Shown: positions 8,937 through 18,300, counted from the stretch's first letter. The stretch is DNA of 64,000 nt from M3007 sp037445225 (GCA_037445225.1 JBBIKW010000016.1:26000-89999), one strand, 5' to 3'. The notes: generated by a model from the sequence alone, not told the origin. Translations and numbers: made by a program.

Positions 8937-9022
8937 GGTTAGAACCGATACGGAATGTTTGAGCGAGGGGCAGAAGGGCAAACGGCAATAAGTTTGCATC
9001 AAGCGAGAAAACACCTCTTTTC

Positions 9023-10570
9023 ATGCTAGATCGAGAAGACCACCAAAAAGGCAAGCGCGCCTCTAAGCGGGGCGGTGAGGCGCGCAGCGCGCAGGCGGGC
9101 GGCGAGGGACTTTTCAACTATGTGTTTGGAAAAGTTCCGCCGCAAGCGCTTGAATTAGAGGAAGCTGTCTTGGGCGCGTTAATGTTGGGGCGCGATGCCC
9201 TGCCGATAGTGATGGACATTTTGCGCCCAGAAAGTTTTTATCACGAGGCGCACCAGATCATCTACCGCGCCATCATTCGCCTTTTTGAGCACTCGCATCC
9301 GGTAGACCTGCTCACGGTAGCGGAGGAGCTGCGCAAGAGCGGGGAGTTGGAGCGCGTGGGCGGAGCCTATCGGCTGGCGGAGCTGACCAATCGGGTGGCC
9401 TCGGCAGCGAACGTGGAGTACCATGCGCGTATCATTGCCCAAAAGCACATCCTGCGCGAGCTCATCCGCCTGAGCACCCAAACCCTGAAGGAAGCCTATG
9501 AAGAGACGACCGACGTCTTCAACTTGCTGGACGACACGGAAAAGGCGCTGTTCAGCATCACGCAGAACAACTTAGGGCGTACGGTAGAAAGCATGGGCGT
9601 GCTCAGTGGGCGCGTCCTGCGGCAATTGGAGGAGCTCGCCCAAAAGAGCGATGGGCTCACGGGTGTGCCTTCCGGTTTTACGGACTTAGACCGGCTGACT
9701 TCCGGATGGCAGCCCTCCGACCTGATCATCATCGCGGCGCGTCCGGCAATGGGTAAGACGGCCTGTGTGCTGACTATGGCGCTCAATGCTGCCCGCGATT
9801 TCAACATTCCGGTAGCCCTCTTCTCGCTGGAGATGTCGAGCACCCAGCTGGTTCAGCGCCTCATCTCCATGGTCTGCGAAGTGCCGAGTGCCAAGATGCG
9901 CAGCGGCCGCTTGGACGACCACGAATGGCAACAGCTCCAGGCAGCGGTAGAGACGCTCTCTCGCCTGCCTATCTTCATCGACGACACCCCAAGCATCAAC
10001 ATCTTCGAGTTGCGCGCCAAGTGTCGGCGCCTAAAAATTCAGCACAACATTCAGCTGGTGGTCATCGACTACCTGCAGCTGATGAGCGGCACGGGAGAGA
10101 GCCTCCGCAATGTCAACCGAGAACAGGAGATTGCCGGCATTTCGAGGGCGCTCAAGAACTTAGCCAAAGAACTCAACGTGCCGGTAATCGCGCTGTCGCA
10201 GTTGAGCCGAGCGGTGGAGGTGCGCGGCGGCACCAAGCGCCCGCAGCTGAGCGACCTGCGCGAGTCGGGCGCCATCGAGCAAGATGCGGACATCGTGGCT
10301 TTCCTATATCGCCCCGACTACTACGGCCTGTCGGAGGATGCCAACGGCATGCCGCTCAAGGGCATTACGGAATTTATCGTCGCCAAGCACCGGCATGGCG
10401 CTACCGACACCATCCGCCTGCGCTTTATCGACCGATTTGCCCGCTTCGAGCCAATAGGCGACCCGGCATTCGATCTCATCCGCGACCCTATCACCTCCGG
10501 TTTCTTGCCGGGCCAAATGTTCGAGTCCAAAATAAACCAGCCGCTGCCGCCCGAAGACATGCCCTTTTGA
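9023..10570 (+). CDS. dnaB: Replicative DNA helicase DnaB
   Basis: DnaB is the hexameric 5'-3' helicase of the replication fork. The 515-residue protein has the N-terminal DnaB domain (PQALELEEAVLGALML from about residue 40), a linker, and the RecA-like C-terminal domain. Walker A is ARPAMGKT near residue 240, the Walker B region is VVIDYLQLMSG, and the arginine-finger region is AIEQDADIVAFLYRP. It carries a basic 30-residue N-terminal extension before the conserved domain. No intein is present. It starts at ATG 9023 after the DnaA-box cluster and is followed 79 bases later by serC. Confidence 0.97.
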   Translation: MLDREDHQKGKRASKRGGEARSAQAGGEGLFNYVFGKVPPQALELEEAVLGALMLGRDALPIVMDILRPESFYHEAHQIIYRAIIRLFEHSHPVDLLTVAEELRKSGELERVGGAYRLAELTNRVASAANVEYHARIIAQKHILRELIRLSTQTLKEAYEETTDVFNLLDDTEKALFSITQNNLGRTVESMGVLSGRVLRQLEELAQKSDGLTGVPSGFTDLDRLTSGWQPSDLIIIAARPAMGKTACVLTMALNAARDFNIPVALFSLEMSSTQLVQRLISMVCEVPSAKMRSGRLDDHEWQQLQAAVETLSRLPIFIDDTPSINIFELRAKCRRLKIQHNIQLVVIDYLQLMSGTGESLRNVNREQEIAGISRALKNLAKELNVPVIALSQLSRAVEVRGGTKRPQLSDLRESGAIEQDADIVAFLYRPDYYGLSEDANGMPLKGITEFIVAKHRHGATDTIRLRFIDRFARFEPIGDPAFDLIRDPITSGFLPGQMFESKINQPLPPEDMPF

Positions 10571-10649
10571 GCTTTTGGGAAAACGAGTAGCCATGGCCTC
10601 GTACTTTTGCGCCGGCCTCGCCTAAACAACAGCGGCGAAGAGCATTTCC

Positions 10650-11738
10650 ATGCGTATGAAAAAACACAATTTTTCCGCCGGCCCCGCCATCTTGCCGGCG
10701 GCCGTCTTGAAAGAGGCGGCCAAAGGCGCGCTCAACTACCAAGGCAGTGGGCTGAGCATCTTAGAGCTGAGCCACCGCGGGCCTGAGTTCACGGCCGTCA
10801 TCGAAGAGGCGACGGCCTTGGTACACGAACTGCTGGCCATACCGCCCGACAGCGGCTATCACGTGCTGTGGCTGACGGGAGGAGCGAGCACCCAGTTCTT
10901 CATGGTGCCCATGAACCTCCTCGACAGCGACCAAATGGCGGCCTACGTAGATACCGGCACCTGGGCGAGCAAGGCCATCAAGGAGGCCCGCGCGTTTGGT
11001 CAGGTGGAGGTGTTGGCGTCCTCCAAAGAGCAGAACTACTCCTTCATTCCCAAAGGCTGGAAGGTGCCCAAACAAGCCCGCTACCTGCACATCACCAGCA
11101 ACAACACCATTTTCGGCACCCAATATCGGCGCTTCCCTAAGTCGCCCGTACCCATCGTATGCGACATGTCGTCCGACTTTTTGAGCCGGCCAATAGATGT
11201 GCGCTCGTTTGGATTGATTTACGCGGGTGCGCAAAAGAACCTCGGCCCTGCGGGTGTGACGGTTGTCGTGGTGCGCGAAGATATGCTCGGCGGTGTTCGC
11301 CGGCACTTGCCGACCATGCTCGACTATCGCACCTTCATCAAAGAGCGCTCTCTGTACAACACGCCGCCGGTGTTTCCCATCTACGTATCTATGCTGACCT
11401 TGCGCCGGCTCAAGCAGCTGGGCGGCACGAAGGCCATCGAGCGGCGCAACAAGGCCAAGGCCAAGTTGCTCTACGACGAGATCGACGCCAACCCGCTGTT
11501 TGTGGGCACGGCGGCTCGCGAAGACCGCTCTCTGATGAACGCTTGTTTTGTCATGGCGCCCGGTTACGAAGCTTTGGAGAAAGAGTTCTTGGCCGAGGCC
11601 GAAGCGGCCGGCATTGTCGGTTTGAAAGGCCATCGCTCTGTAGGCGGCTTTCGGGCTTCGATGTACAACGCGCTTCCCAAAAGCAGCGTACAGGTGTTAG
11701 TAGACGTCATGCGCGATTTTGCCCGCCGAAAAGGGTGA
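10650..11738 (+). CDS. serC: Phosphoserine aminotransferase
   Basis: SerC converts 3-phosphohydroxypyruvate and glutamate to phosphoserine, the second step of serine synthesis, and also serves pyridoxal phosphate synthesis in some bacteria. The 362-residue protein opens with HNFSAGPAILP, has GGASTQF near residue 80, the PLP-binding Lys in YAGAQKNLGPAG (K196) and a C-terminal GHRSVGGFRASMYNA block. Length matches the family. The start could be ATG 10650 or 10656; both leave the conserved N-terminus intact. It lies upstream of an SDR gene with a gap of 30 bases, probably one transcription unit. Confidence 0.96.
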   Translation: MRMKKHNFSAGPAILPAAVLKEAAKGALNYQGSGLSILELSHRGPEFTAVIEEATALVHELLAIPPDSGYHVLWLTGGASTQFFMVPMNLLDSDQMAAYVDTGTWASKAIKEARAFGQVEVLASSKEQNYSFIPKGWKVPKQARYLHITSNNTIFGTQYRRFPKSPVPIVCDMSSDFLSRPIDVRSFGLIYAGAQKNLGPAGVTVVVVREDMLGGVRRHLPTMLDYRTFIKERSLYNTPPVFPIYVSMLTLRRLKQLGGTKAIERRNKAKAKLLYDEIDANPLFVGTAAREDRSLMNACFVMAPGYEALEKEFLAEAEAAGIVGLKGHRSVGGFRASMYNALPKSSVQVLVDVMRDFARRKG

Positions 11739-11768
11739 GGGCGCTGGCATAAAAGAAAAGGTGAGGCA

Positions 11769-12548
11769 ATGGGCTTTTCCGAAGGGCTTTTTCGCGAAAA
11801 AACGGTGCTCCTCACGGGTGGCGGAAGCGGCATTGGCTTAGAGATTGCGCGCCAGTTTTTGCTTTTGGGGGCGGAGGTATACATCGCTTCGCGCAAGGCG
11901 CAGCGCTTGGAAGCCGGCATGCGCGTCTTGCAGCCCCTGGGCATCGTGCACAGCTACCCCTTAGACATCCGAGAGCCCGAACAGGTGACGGGCTTGGCCC
12001 AATTTATCGCCGAGCGCAGCGGTCGGTTGGATATTTTGGTCAACAATGCCGGAGGGCAGTTTCCCAGCCGCGCCGAGGACATCACTCCCAAGGGATGGCA
12101 GGCCGTCATCAACACCAACCTGAACGGGACGTGGTACGTTACGCAGGCGATGGCCAACCGCTTTTTCTTTGCCCAAGGGGCCGGCATCGTCGTCAACATC
12201 GTCGCCAACTATTACCGCGGCTTTCCGGGCATGGCGCACACGGGAGCAGCACGGGCTGGCGTTAGCAACCTCACCCAGTCGTTGGCCGTCGAATGGGCTC
12301 GACGCGGCCTCCGCCTCAACTGCGTGGCGCCGGGCATTGTCCAAAGCAGCGGGTTAGAGCAGTACCCGCCGGAACTGCTGTCGGGCATTGCCGACCGCAT
12401 CCCAATGAAGCGCTTGGGAACGGTGGAAGAGGTGGCATCTTTGGTGCTTTTTTTGGCCAGCCCTATGGCAACCTACATCACCGGAGAGACCATCTACGTG
12501 GACGGAGGAGCCCATCTGTGGGGAGACATATGGCAGTACGGCGAATGA
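11769..12548 (+). CDS. Short-chain dehydrogenase/reductase, enoyl-CoA-reductase-like
   Basis: A 259-residue classical SDR with the cofactor motif TGGGSGIG, the structural NNAGG motif, and C-terminal ITGETIYVDGG. The usual YxxxK is absent at the standard spot. The region reads ANYYRGFPGMAHTGAARAGV, which resembles the 2,4-dienoyl-CoA/trans-2-enoyl-CoA reductase branch where the active Ser/Lys lie in SAAKAG; here the Lys is Arg. The Arg form occurs in part of this branch to my knowledge, so it need not be inactive. A role in fatty-acyl-CoA metabolism is an inference. Its stop codon overlaps the next gene's start (ATGA). Confidence 0.82.
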   Translation: MGFSEGLFREKTVLLTGGGSGIGLEIARQFLLLGAEVYIASRKAQRLEAGMRVLQPLGIVHSYPLDIREPEQVTGLAQFIAERSGRLDILVNNAGGQFPSRAEDITPKGWQAVINTNLNGTWYVTQAMANRFFFAQGAGIVVNIVANYYRGFPGMAHTGAARAGVSNLTQSLAVEWARRGLRLNCVAPGIVQSSGLEQYPPELLSGIADRIPMKRLGTVEEVASLVLFLASPMATYITGETIYVDGGAHLWGDIWQYGE

Positions 12549-13372
12549 ACCGACGGCTTTTTTGGATTTTGGGTGTCCTGAGTGCCCTACTTGGAACGCT
12601 TTCTGCCGTTGCCCAGTCTGATGCGGAAGCTTTAGTGCTGCGCAATAGTTTGCCGGTGCGAGCGCGCTTTGCTACAGCCGACAACTTGGGCAACCTGTAC
12701 CTCATCACACCGCAAAACGCCGTAGAAAAATACGCCATAGATGGGCGCCTACTCGCCCGCTACACCAACAACCGGTCGGGAATGGCAAAGAGCATAGATG
12801 CTGCCAACCCGATGAAGGTGCTCGTCTGGTACGCCGACTTCCGCACGGTAGTTTTCTTGGACCGCAACCTGACGCCCTTAGGCACACTGAACCTCATCGA
12901 GGCGGGCTATCCCGAAGTGCGCACAGTGGGCGCTGCCGCAGACGGTCATCTTTGGATTTACGACGAGGTGACTTTCCAGCTCAAGAAAATTAGCCCAGAG
13001 GGCGCCCTTTTGGCGGAGAGCCCTCAGCTAAACGCATTGCTCGCCGAGCGATTACCCATCGATAGGCTGTGCGACGACGGCAGTCAGGTGTATGCCTTTA
13101 GTGCACAGCACGGCCTCCTCCTTTTCGACAGCTACGGCCAGTTCCGACACCGCATCCCTGTAGCGGATGCGTCAACTTGCGTCGCGGCAACAGACCGTAT
13201 TCGGTGTTTGACGCCGGGCTGCTTGCTCCTGCTCGACCCCGTGCGGCTGACGGAGCACCGCCTGCCCTTGCCGTCCGCTGCGATCGAGCAGCAGGCTGAG
13301 GTTTGGCTCGCAGAAAAGCAGCTGTTGCTACAGCGCCCAGGTTCGATGGACATCTGGGAGTGGCCCGATTAG
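12545..13372 (+). CDS. Exported propeller-like protein, function unknown
   Basis: A 275-residue protein with a signal peptide (MNRRLFWILG... ending AVAQS) followed by about five repeats of propeller type, for example GNLYLITPQNAVEKYAIDG, GHLWIYDEVTFQLKKIS and QVYAFSAQHGLLLFDSYG. This fits the NHL/6-bladed beta-propeller proteins found exported in many Bacteroidota. No catalytic residues can be named. ATG 12545 overlaps the SDR stop; an in-frame ATG at 12530 would add five residues before the leader. It ends four bases inside the end of the convergent pdxH. Confidence 0.75.
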   Translation: MNRRLFWILGVLSALLGTLSAVAQSDAEALVLRNSLPVRARFATADNLGNLYLITPQNAVEKYAIDGRLLARYTNNRSGMAKSIDAANPMKVLVWYADFRTVVFLDRNLTPLGTLNLIEAGYPEVRTVGAAADGHLWIYDEVTFQLKKISPEGALLAESPQLNALLAERLPIDRLCDDGSQVYAFSAQHGLLLFDSYGQFRHRIPVADASTCVAATDRIRCLTPGCLLLLDPVRLTEHRLPLPSAAIEQQAEVWLAEKQLLLQRPGSMDIWEWPD

Positions 13373-14028
13373 GGCGCTAATCGCGCAATGCGCCATCCCT
13401 GCTCTAAGCGCGCATAGCAAATGCGGTCGTGCAGGCGGCTCGGACGCCCCTGCCAAAACTCGAAATAGTGAGGTGCGACGCGGTAGCCTCCCCAAAAAGG
13501 CGGCAACGGCAGAACCTCGTCGTGTACAAACTGCTCGCTCATCTCTCGGTAGCGTTGCTCGACCACCTGGCGCCCGGCGATGACCTTACTCTGTGGGCTG
13601 GCCCAAGCGCCGATTTGACTTTCCCTGGGGCGACTTTGAAAGTAGGTGGCCGACTCCTCAGCGGAAAGGCGTTCCGTTCGACCCTCGATGCGCACCTGGC
13701 GCTCCAGCTCGGGCCAAAAAAATAGGAGCGCAGCCCAAGGGTTTTCCCACAGCTCGGCGCCCTTGCGGCTTTCGTAGTTGGTGTAGAAGACGAGGCCGCG
13801 GTGGTCTAAGCCTTTGAGCAACACTACGCGCGCGCTGGGGCGACCCTCCGACGTCGCCGTAGCCAGCGTCATGGCGTTTGGCTCGGGCAGCTGGGCTGCC
13901 ATAGCTTGTTGCAACCAGTGCTGTAATTGCGCGAAAGGATCGGCATCGACGTCCTCCTCTGAAAGCGCAGCCATCGCGTAGTCGCGCCGCAAGGCTGCCA
14001 ACTCCTCGCTTATCCCGGAAATAGCCAT
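13369..14028 (-). CDS. pdxH: Pyridoxamine 5'-phosphate oxidase
   Basis: PdxH oxidises pyridoxine or pyridoxamine 5'-phosphate to PLP using FMN. The 219-residue product has the family blocks: N-terminal DPFAQLQHWL, MTLATATSEGRPSARVVLLKG, FYTNYESRKGAEL, the IEGRTERL strand, SRPRESQIGAWAS, PLPPFWGGYRVAP, and the C-terminal EFWQGRPSRLHDR motif. It ends in LAP as most homologues do. The ATG at 14028 gives the family length; the frame is open further to 14085 but the extra residues have no counterpart. xerD is divergent at 14088, so the two share a very short promoter gap. Confidence 0.95.
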   Translation of the reverse strand: MAISGISEELAALRRDYAMAALSEEDVDADPFAQLQHWLQQAMAAQLPEPNAMTLATATSEGRPSARVVLLKGLDHRGLVFYTNYESRKGAELWENPWAALLFFWPELERQVRIEGRTERLSAEESATYFQSRPRESQIGAWASPQSKVIAGRQVVEQRYREMSEQFVHDEVLPLPPFWGGYRVAPHYFEFWQGRPSRLHDRICYARLEQGWRIARLAP

Positions 14029-14087
14029 ATCGTCGTTACTTTGGAGCCAAAAGTACGCCGAAACGCGGACGTAGCCCATCGACACGC

Positions 14088-15002
14088 ATGGATTGGACTG
14101 CCGCTCTTCGACAATTCGACAGCTTTCTGCGGTTGGAGCGCTCCGTGAGCGAGCACACGTTAGCTGCCTACATGGCCGATGTCAGAAAATTTACCCAATA
14201 TCTGGACTTGGCAGGCGTAGTGCGCTCGCCGCTCGAGGTGCACGCCGACGACGTCCGGCACTTTGTCGGTTGGCTCAGCGACTTAGGCTTAGAGGCCAGC
14301 TCCCAGGCGCGTATCTTGTCGGGCTTGCGCGCCTTTTATCGGTTTTTGATGCTCGAAGATAAGGTGGCGGAGGACCCCACAGAGCCGATAGCAATGCCGC
14401 GCTTGCACAGTGGGCTGCCGCAAGTACTGTCGGTGAACGAGGTAGAGCGGTTGCTCAGCAGCATTGCAGTCGACACGCCGTTGGGCCTGCGCAATCGCGC
14501 TATGGTGGAAACCCTTTACGCCTGCGGCTTGCGTGTAAGCGAGTTGGTGCAGTTGCGCTCCGCGGACCTCTTCTTGTCGGCCGGCTTCATCAAAGTGCGC
14601 GGCAAAGGCCACAAGGAGCGTTTTATTCCCATTGGGCCCCAGCCCGCTCGCATCGTGCAGCAATATTTGGAAGAGGTGCGCCCTACCCTGCCCATTCAGC
14701 CCGGCCACGAGCCCTTCGTCTTTCTCAACCGGCGCGGCGCGCGCATGAGCCGCGTCATGGTGTTCTTGCTGGTAAAAAAACTGGCCTTGCAGGCCGGTAT
14801 TTCTAAAAACATCAGCCCCCATACTTTTCGCCACTCGTTCGCTACCCATCTGGTCGAGGGCGGAGCTGACCTGAAGGCCGTACAGGACATGTTGGGCCAC
14901 GAAAGCATTACGACGACGGAGATATACACTCATTTGGACGCTGAATACCTCAAAGAGACGATTTACCTCTATCATCCGCGGCTACACTTCGATAAGCCGT
15001 AA
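14088..15002 (+). CDS. xerD: Tyrosine recombinase XerD
   Basis: A 304-residue tyrosine recombinase of Xer type that would resolve chromosome dimers at dif. It has a SAM-like N-terminal domain with LERSVSEHTLAAYMADVRKF, then the catalytic domain: the first Arg in CGLRVSELV, Lys in VRGKGHKER, the HTFRHSFATHL box, LGHESITTTEIYTH with the nucleophilic Tyr. The full family length and its position on the main chromosome favour XerD over a phage integrase. It starts 59 bases from pdxH in divergent orientation. Confidence 0.95.
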   Translation: MDWTAALRQFDSFLRLERSVSEHTLAAYMADVRKFTQYLDLAGVVRSPLEVHADDVRHFVGWLSDLGLEASSQARILSGLRAFYRFLMLEDKVAEDPTEPIAMPRLHSGLPQVLSVNEVERLLSSIAVDTPLGLRNRAMVETLYACGLRVSELVQLRSADLFLSAGFIKVRGKGHKERFIPIGPQPARIVQQYLEEVRPTLPIQPGHEPFVFLNRRGARMSRVMVFLLVKKLALQAGISKNISPHTFRHSFATHLVEGGADLKAVQDMLGHESITTTEIYTHLDAEYLKETIYLYHPRLHFDKP

Positions 15003-15045
15003 GGCTGCGGCCGCTAGAGTGTGCCTTCGCCCTAAGTGCGCGGTC

Positions 15046-15729
15046 TTAGTTGGTCGCAGTAGCAGTGTCGCCCGACGCAGAAGCACTGTTTCTCTCCTCG
15101 CGAGCGAGCGCCCTGCTCCAAGCAAAATAGCCGGAAACAGCTAACGCCAAGAAGACGAGGTACTGTAAGGCAGTGAATACAAAGCCCTTGACAAAATAGA
15201 GTGGGATTGCTGCTATGTTGGTAGCTATCCACCAAAGCCAATTTTCCAGTTTCTTGCGCGTCAGGAGCCACATGGCCGTATAGGCTGTAGCGGAGGCAAA
15301 GCTGTCGGCTACCGGTACAGTGCTGTCGGTCCACGCAGCGAGCACGCCGTACAGCACCAACCAGGCAACGCCGAAAAAGAGCAGGGCTGCTAGCCATTCC
15401 GATGGCGTGGCGCGGGTGATGCGCAGCTGAGGGCGCCCTTCGCGCTTTTTCGACCACATTGCCCAGCCCACTACGCCCATCACTGTGTAGTACAGATTTA
15501 CGCTGGCTTCGGCGTAAAGCCCGGCCACGACGCTCAGGTAGATGTACAGCGCCGTGTTCACCAAGCCGGTGGGATATACCCAGATGCTTCGCTGTCGAGA
15601 AAAGACGACGCTGGTGATGCCAAAGAATACCGCGACAAATTCTACGGCGGAAGTCTGGCGTATGCCTGAAACGAGCTGCTGGGCGATATCCTGCAGGAAT
15701 GCGTGCATAGCGGCGCGAAAAAACGGCAT
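15046..15729 (-). CDS. pnuC: Nicotinamide riboside transporter PnuC
   Basis: PnuC facilitates uptake of nicotinamide riboside or related B vitamins across the inner membrane. The 227-residue protein has about seven hydrophobic segments and family motifs including WVYPTGLVNTALYIYL, NLYYTVMGVVGWAMW and NWLWWIATNIAAIPLYFVKG. The C-terminal tail is polar and low in complexity. The ATG (15729) directly follows the stop codon of the ABC-type permease gene, so the two are co-transcribed and probably translationally coupled. Confidence 0.93.
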   Translation of the reverse strand: MPFFRAAMHAFLQDIAQQLVSGIRQTSAVEFVAVFFGITSVVFSRQRSIWVYPTGLVNTALYIYLSVVAGLYAEASVNLYYTVMGVVGWAMWSKKREGRPQLRITRATPSEWLAALLFFGVAWLVLYGVLAAWTDSTVPVADSFASATAYTAMWLLTRKKLENWLWWIATNIAAIPLYFVKGFVFTALQYLVFLALAVSGYFAWSRALAREERNSASASGDTATATN

Positions 15730-18300
15730 TTACTCCTCTTGGCGCAACACTTCTAAGGGCGGGCGGTGCAATGCGGAGCGGCTTCCCACTAAACCAATAA
15801 CCAGCGCAGCCAATGCAACAGCGCCCGCCGTGAGCAGTAGAGGGCCTGCCTTTGGATAGAAGGGCATCTGGAAGACCCACTGTGCCAGCGCCCAGGTGCT
15901 GAGTAAGGAAAGCCCGGTACCTACGGCGCAGGCCAACAGACCGATTAGGATATACTCTACTGCGGCTATTTGCAGCACCGTGCGCCCGTTGGCGCCCAAG
16001 GTGCGCAGCAGGACGCTTTCGCGCAGGCGCGCATAACGGCTTTGGTAGATGGCGCTGAGCAAGACGAGAAAGCCGGTCAGTAAGCTAAACATCGCCATGA
16101 AACGCACGATAAAGGATACCTTGCTCAAGATTTCATCGGCGGCCTGGAGGATTTGAGTGAGGTCGATGGCGGAAACGTTAGGAAATCGGCGCACCAGCTC
16201 CGACTGGAAGGCAGCGCTCTGGGCTGGGCTTTCTACTCGCGACACGACGACATGCGTCTGCGGAGCAGCTTCCACCACGCCGGAGGGGAAAACGATCATA
16301 AAGTTGGTCTGCAGGCGGTTGAACTCAACGCGGCGCACACTGCCCACTTCGGCCTCCAAGGGAACGCCCTGCACGTTGAACGTCAGGCGCGAGCCGATGC
16401 GCGCCTGGAGCGCGCGCTGCAGGTTTTCGGAGATGGAAACGCGCACCGGTTGACCCGCTCGGTGACGGCCGGTCCAGCGCCCTGCTACAATGCGCTCGCT
16501 GTCGGTGAGGGTGTCGCGAAAGGTCACCCGAAACTCGCGCTCCCATACCCAGCGGGCTATTCCTTTCGGGCGAGCAGCGCGGCGCATCCAGCCCACACTG
16601 GCCTGCTCTGCGGGAGGCTGCTCCTGTCGGCCTTTGCCGTCTACGCGGTCGATGCGAACCGCTACTATGGGTACTTGTTGGAGAAGGGGCATGCCTTGCT
16701 GGCGCACGAAGTCTGCAACGGCCCTCTTTTGATCGGGCTGAATATCGAAGAGGATGAGGTTGGGTTGGTTTTCACTGTTGGCCCATTCGAGGCGCTGCAA
16801 GAGCAAGTCCTGCGTTAGAAACAGCGTACTCAGTAGGAGCACGCCCGCGCCGATGGTGACGACGAGCAGAGTGGTCTGATTGTTGGGGCGAAACAGATTG
16901 GCGATGCCCTGTCGCCATACATACGGCCATCGCCGAGGGAAAAAGCGCCGCAGCCCTGCCATGAAGAGGCGCGCCGTCGCCCACAGCAAACCCAAAGCCG
17001 CCGCCATGCCGACCAGAAAACCGAGGGTCTGCTCTACCTCGCCCAACATGTGGAATGTCATTCCTCCAATGGTCGCGCCTATGCCCGCATAGATGCCGAC
17101 GAGCATGCCATTAGAGGCGGTAGTTGAGACGTCCTCCACAGCTGCGCGCAGGGAGCGCAAGGGAGAAACGTGCAAAACCTCTGCCAACGGCCGCAGCGAA
17201 AACAACAGCGCCGTAAGCACGCCCATCGCTACCCCTTGAGCAACGGCCGACCAAGCGATATCGGTGCTGAGCTGCTCTATGGGCAGAAAGTCGCCGATCA
17301 GCAGCGGTAATGCCTTTTGCAGCAGCCCGCCTAAGAGGGCTCCTGCCGCCGAGCTAACCAAGGCAATGCCGACGATCTGGATCAGAAAGATCAGAAAGGC
17401 CTGCTTGCTGCTGGCTCCCAAGCAACGGAGGATAGCTACTAAGGGCATTTTCTCGCGCAGATACAGGTGTACGGCGCTGCTCACGCCCAGTGCACCTAAG
17501 AGCAAGGCCACAAATGCTACTAAGTTGAGAAAGCCGGCAAAGCGGTCGAACACCTCTCCGAGCGTTTCTCGGTTGCTCTGCACCGTCTCCCAGTCCAGCC
17601 CCACTCGTTGAAGCGGTTTTTCCAAATCGCTCAACAGTTGCTTCAACACGGCGGCATTGGGCACGCGGACGTAATACTGGTACCAGACGCGACTTCCCTT
17701 TTGCAAGAGGTCTGTGGCCGGCAGCTGGCTCATCGGGATGAAGGCCGTAGGGGCCAATGCCGAGCCGATACCGGCGCGTCCGGGGCGGGAGAGCAGGTCT
17801 CCGGCGATGACGAAAGACTGTCGACCGATGCGCACCGAGTCGCCGATGCGCGTGTGGAACTGCAACAGCAGGCTGTGTTCCAACAGGGCGCGAGGTTGCC
17901 CACCTTGCGCATAGGTTCTCCACACGTCGGGTGGGTCGCTCTTCCACTGTCCGTAGAAAGGGTAGGCGGGATCGGCCGCGCGCACGTTGACCAAGCGCGT
18001 GCCGTTGCTGTTGGGGAAATAGACCATACTCAGCAGGTTGAACACCCGCGCCACCTCCACACCTTGCGCCGCTTGTAGGCGTTGGTATATCGTGTCCGGC
18101 AGTGGGAAATTCCCTTGAATGAGCAGGTCGGCCCCAAGCAGGTCGCGCGCTTCGCGCTCCACGTCGGCCCGCAAGTTTTCGCTCAAGTTGCGCACTGCCG
18201 TCAGCGCCGCCACACCCGCTACAATAGCCGAAACAAACAGGAAAAGTCGCGCGCGACTGCGCCTGCTGTCGCGCCAAGCCATCTTCCAGACAAAGGTCAT
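15730..18300 (-). CDS. FtsX-type ABC transporter permease, YbbP-like
   Basis: An 856-residue permease with the YbbP layout: one N-terminal membrane helix after the RRSRAR basic patch, a large periplasmic domain, a first four-helix FtsX block (about residues 260-400), a second periplasmic domain, and a last FtsX block at the C-terminus ending in LEVLRQEE. The RNLSENLRADVEREARDLLG block is typical of the YbbP/lipoprotein-export-like group. The usual partner ATPase (YbbA-like) is not in the window. The start at ATG 18300 (MTFVWKMAWRDS) fits the family better than the upstream ATG at 18327. It precedes pnuC with no gap. Confidence 0.85.
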   Translation of the reverse strand: MTFVWKMAWRDSRRSRARLFLFVSAIVAGVAALTAVRNLSENLRADVEREARDLLGADLLIQGNFPLPDTIYQRLQAAQGVEVARVFNLLSMVYFPNSNGTRLVNVRAADPAYPFYGQWKSDPPDVWRTYAQGGQPRALLEHSLLLQFHTRIGDSVRIGRQSFVIAGDLLSRPGRAGIGSALAPTAFIPMSQLPATDLLQKGSRVWYQYYVRVPNAAVLKQLLSDLEKPLQRVGLDWETVQSNRETLGEVFDRFAGFLNLVAFVALLLGALGVSSAVHLYLREKMPLVAILRCLGASSKQAFLIFLIQIVGIALVSSAAGALLGGLLQKALPLLIGDFLPIEQLSTDIAWSAVAQGVAMGVLTALLFSLRPLAEVLHVSPLRSLRAAVEDVSTTASNGMLVGIYAGIGATIGGMTFHMLGEVEQTLGFLVGMAAALGLLWATARLFMAGLRRFFPRRWPYVWRQGIANLFRPNNQTTLLVVTIGAGVLLLSTLFLTQDLLLQRLEWANSENQPNLILFDIQPDQKRAVADFVRQQGMPLLQQVPIVAVRIDRVDGKGRQEQPPAEQASVGWMRRAARPKGIARWVWEREFRVTFRDTLTDSERIVAGRWTGRHRAGQPVRVSISENLQRALQARIGSRLTFNVQGVPLEAEVGSVRRVEFNRLQTNFMIVFPSGVVEAAPQTHVVVSRVESPAQSAAFQSELVRRFPNVSAIDLTQILQAADEILSKVSFIVRFMAMFSLLTGFLVLLSAIYQSRYARLRESVLLRTLGANGRTVLQIAAVEYILIGLLACAVGTGLSLLSTWALAQWVFQMPFYPKAGPLLLTAGAVALAALVIGLVGSRSALHRPPLEVLRQEE

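Noticed and set aside
15032..15880. Long minus-strand frame overlapping pnuC and the YbbP gene
   Set aside because: It is an alternative frame across two well-supported genes and has Arg/Cys-rich composition typical of a shadow frame.
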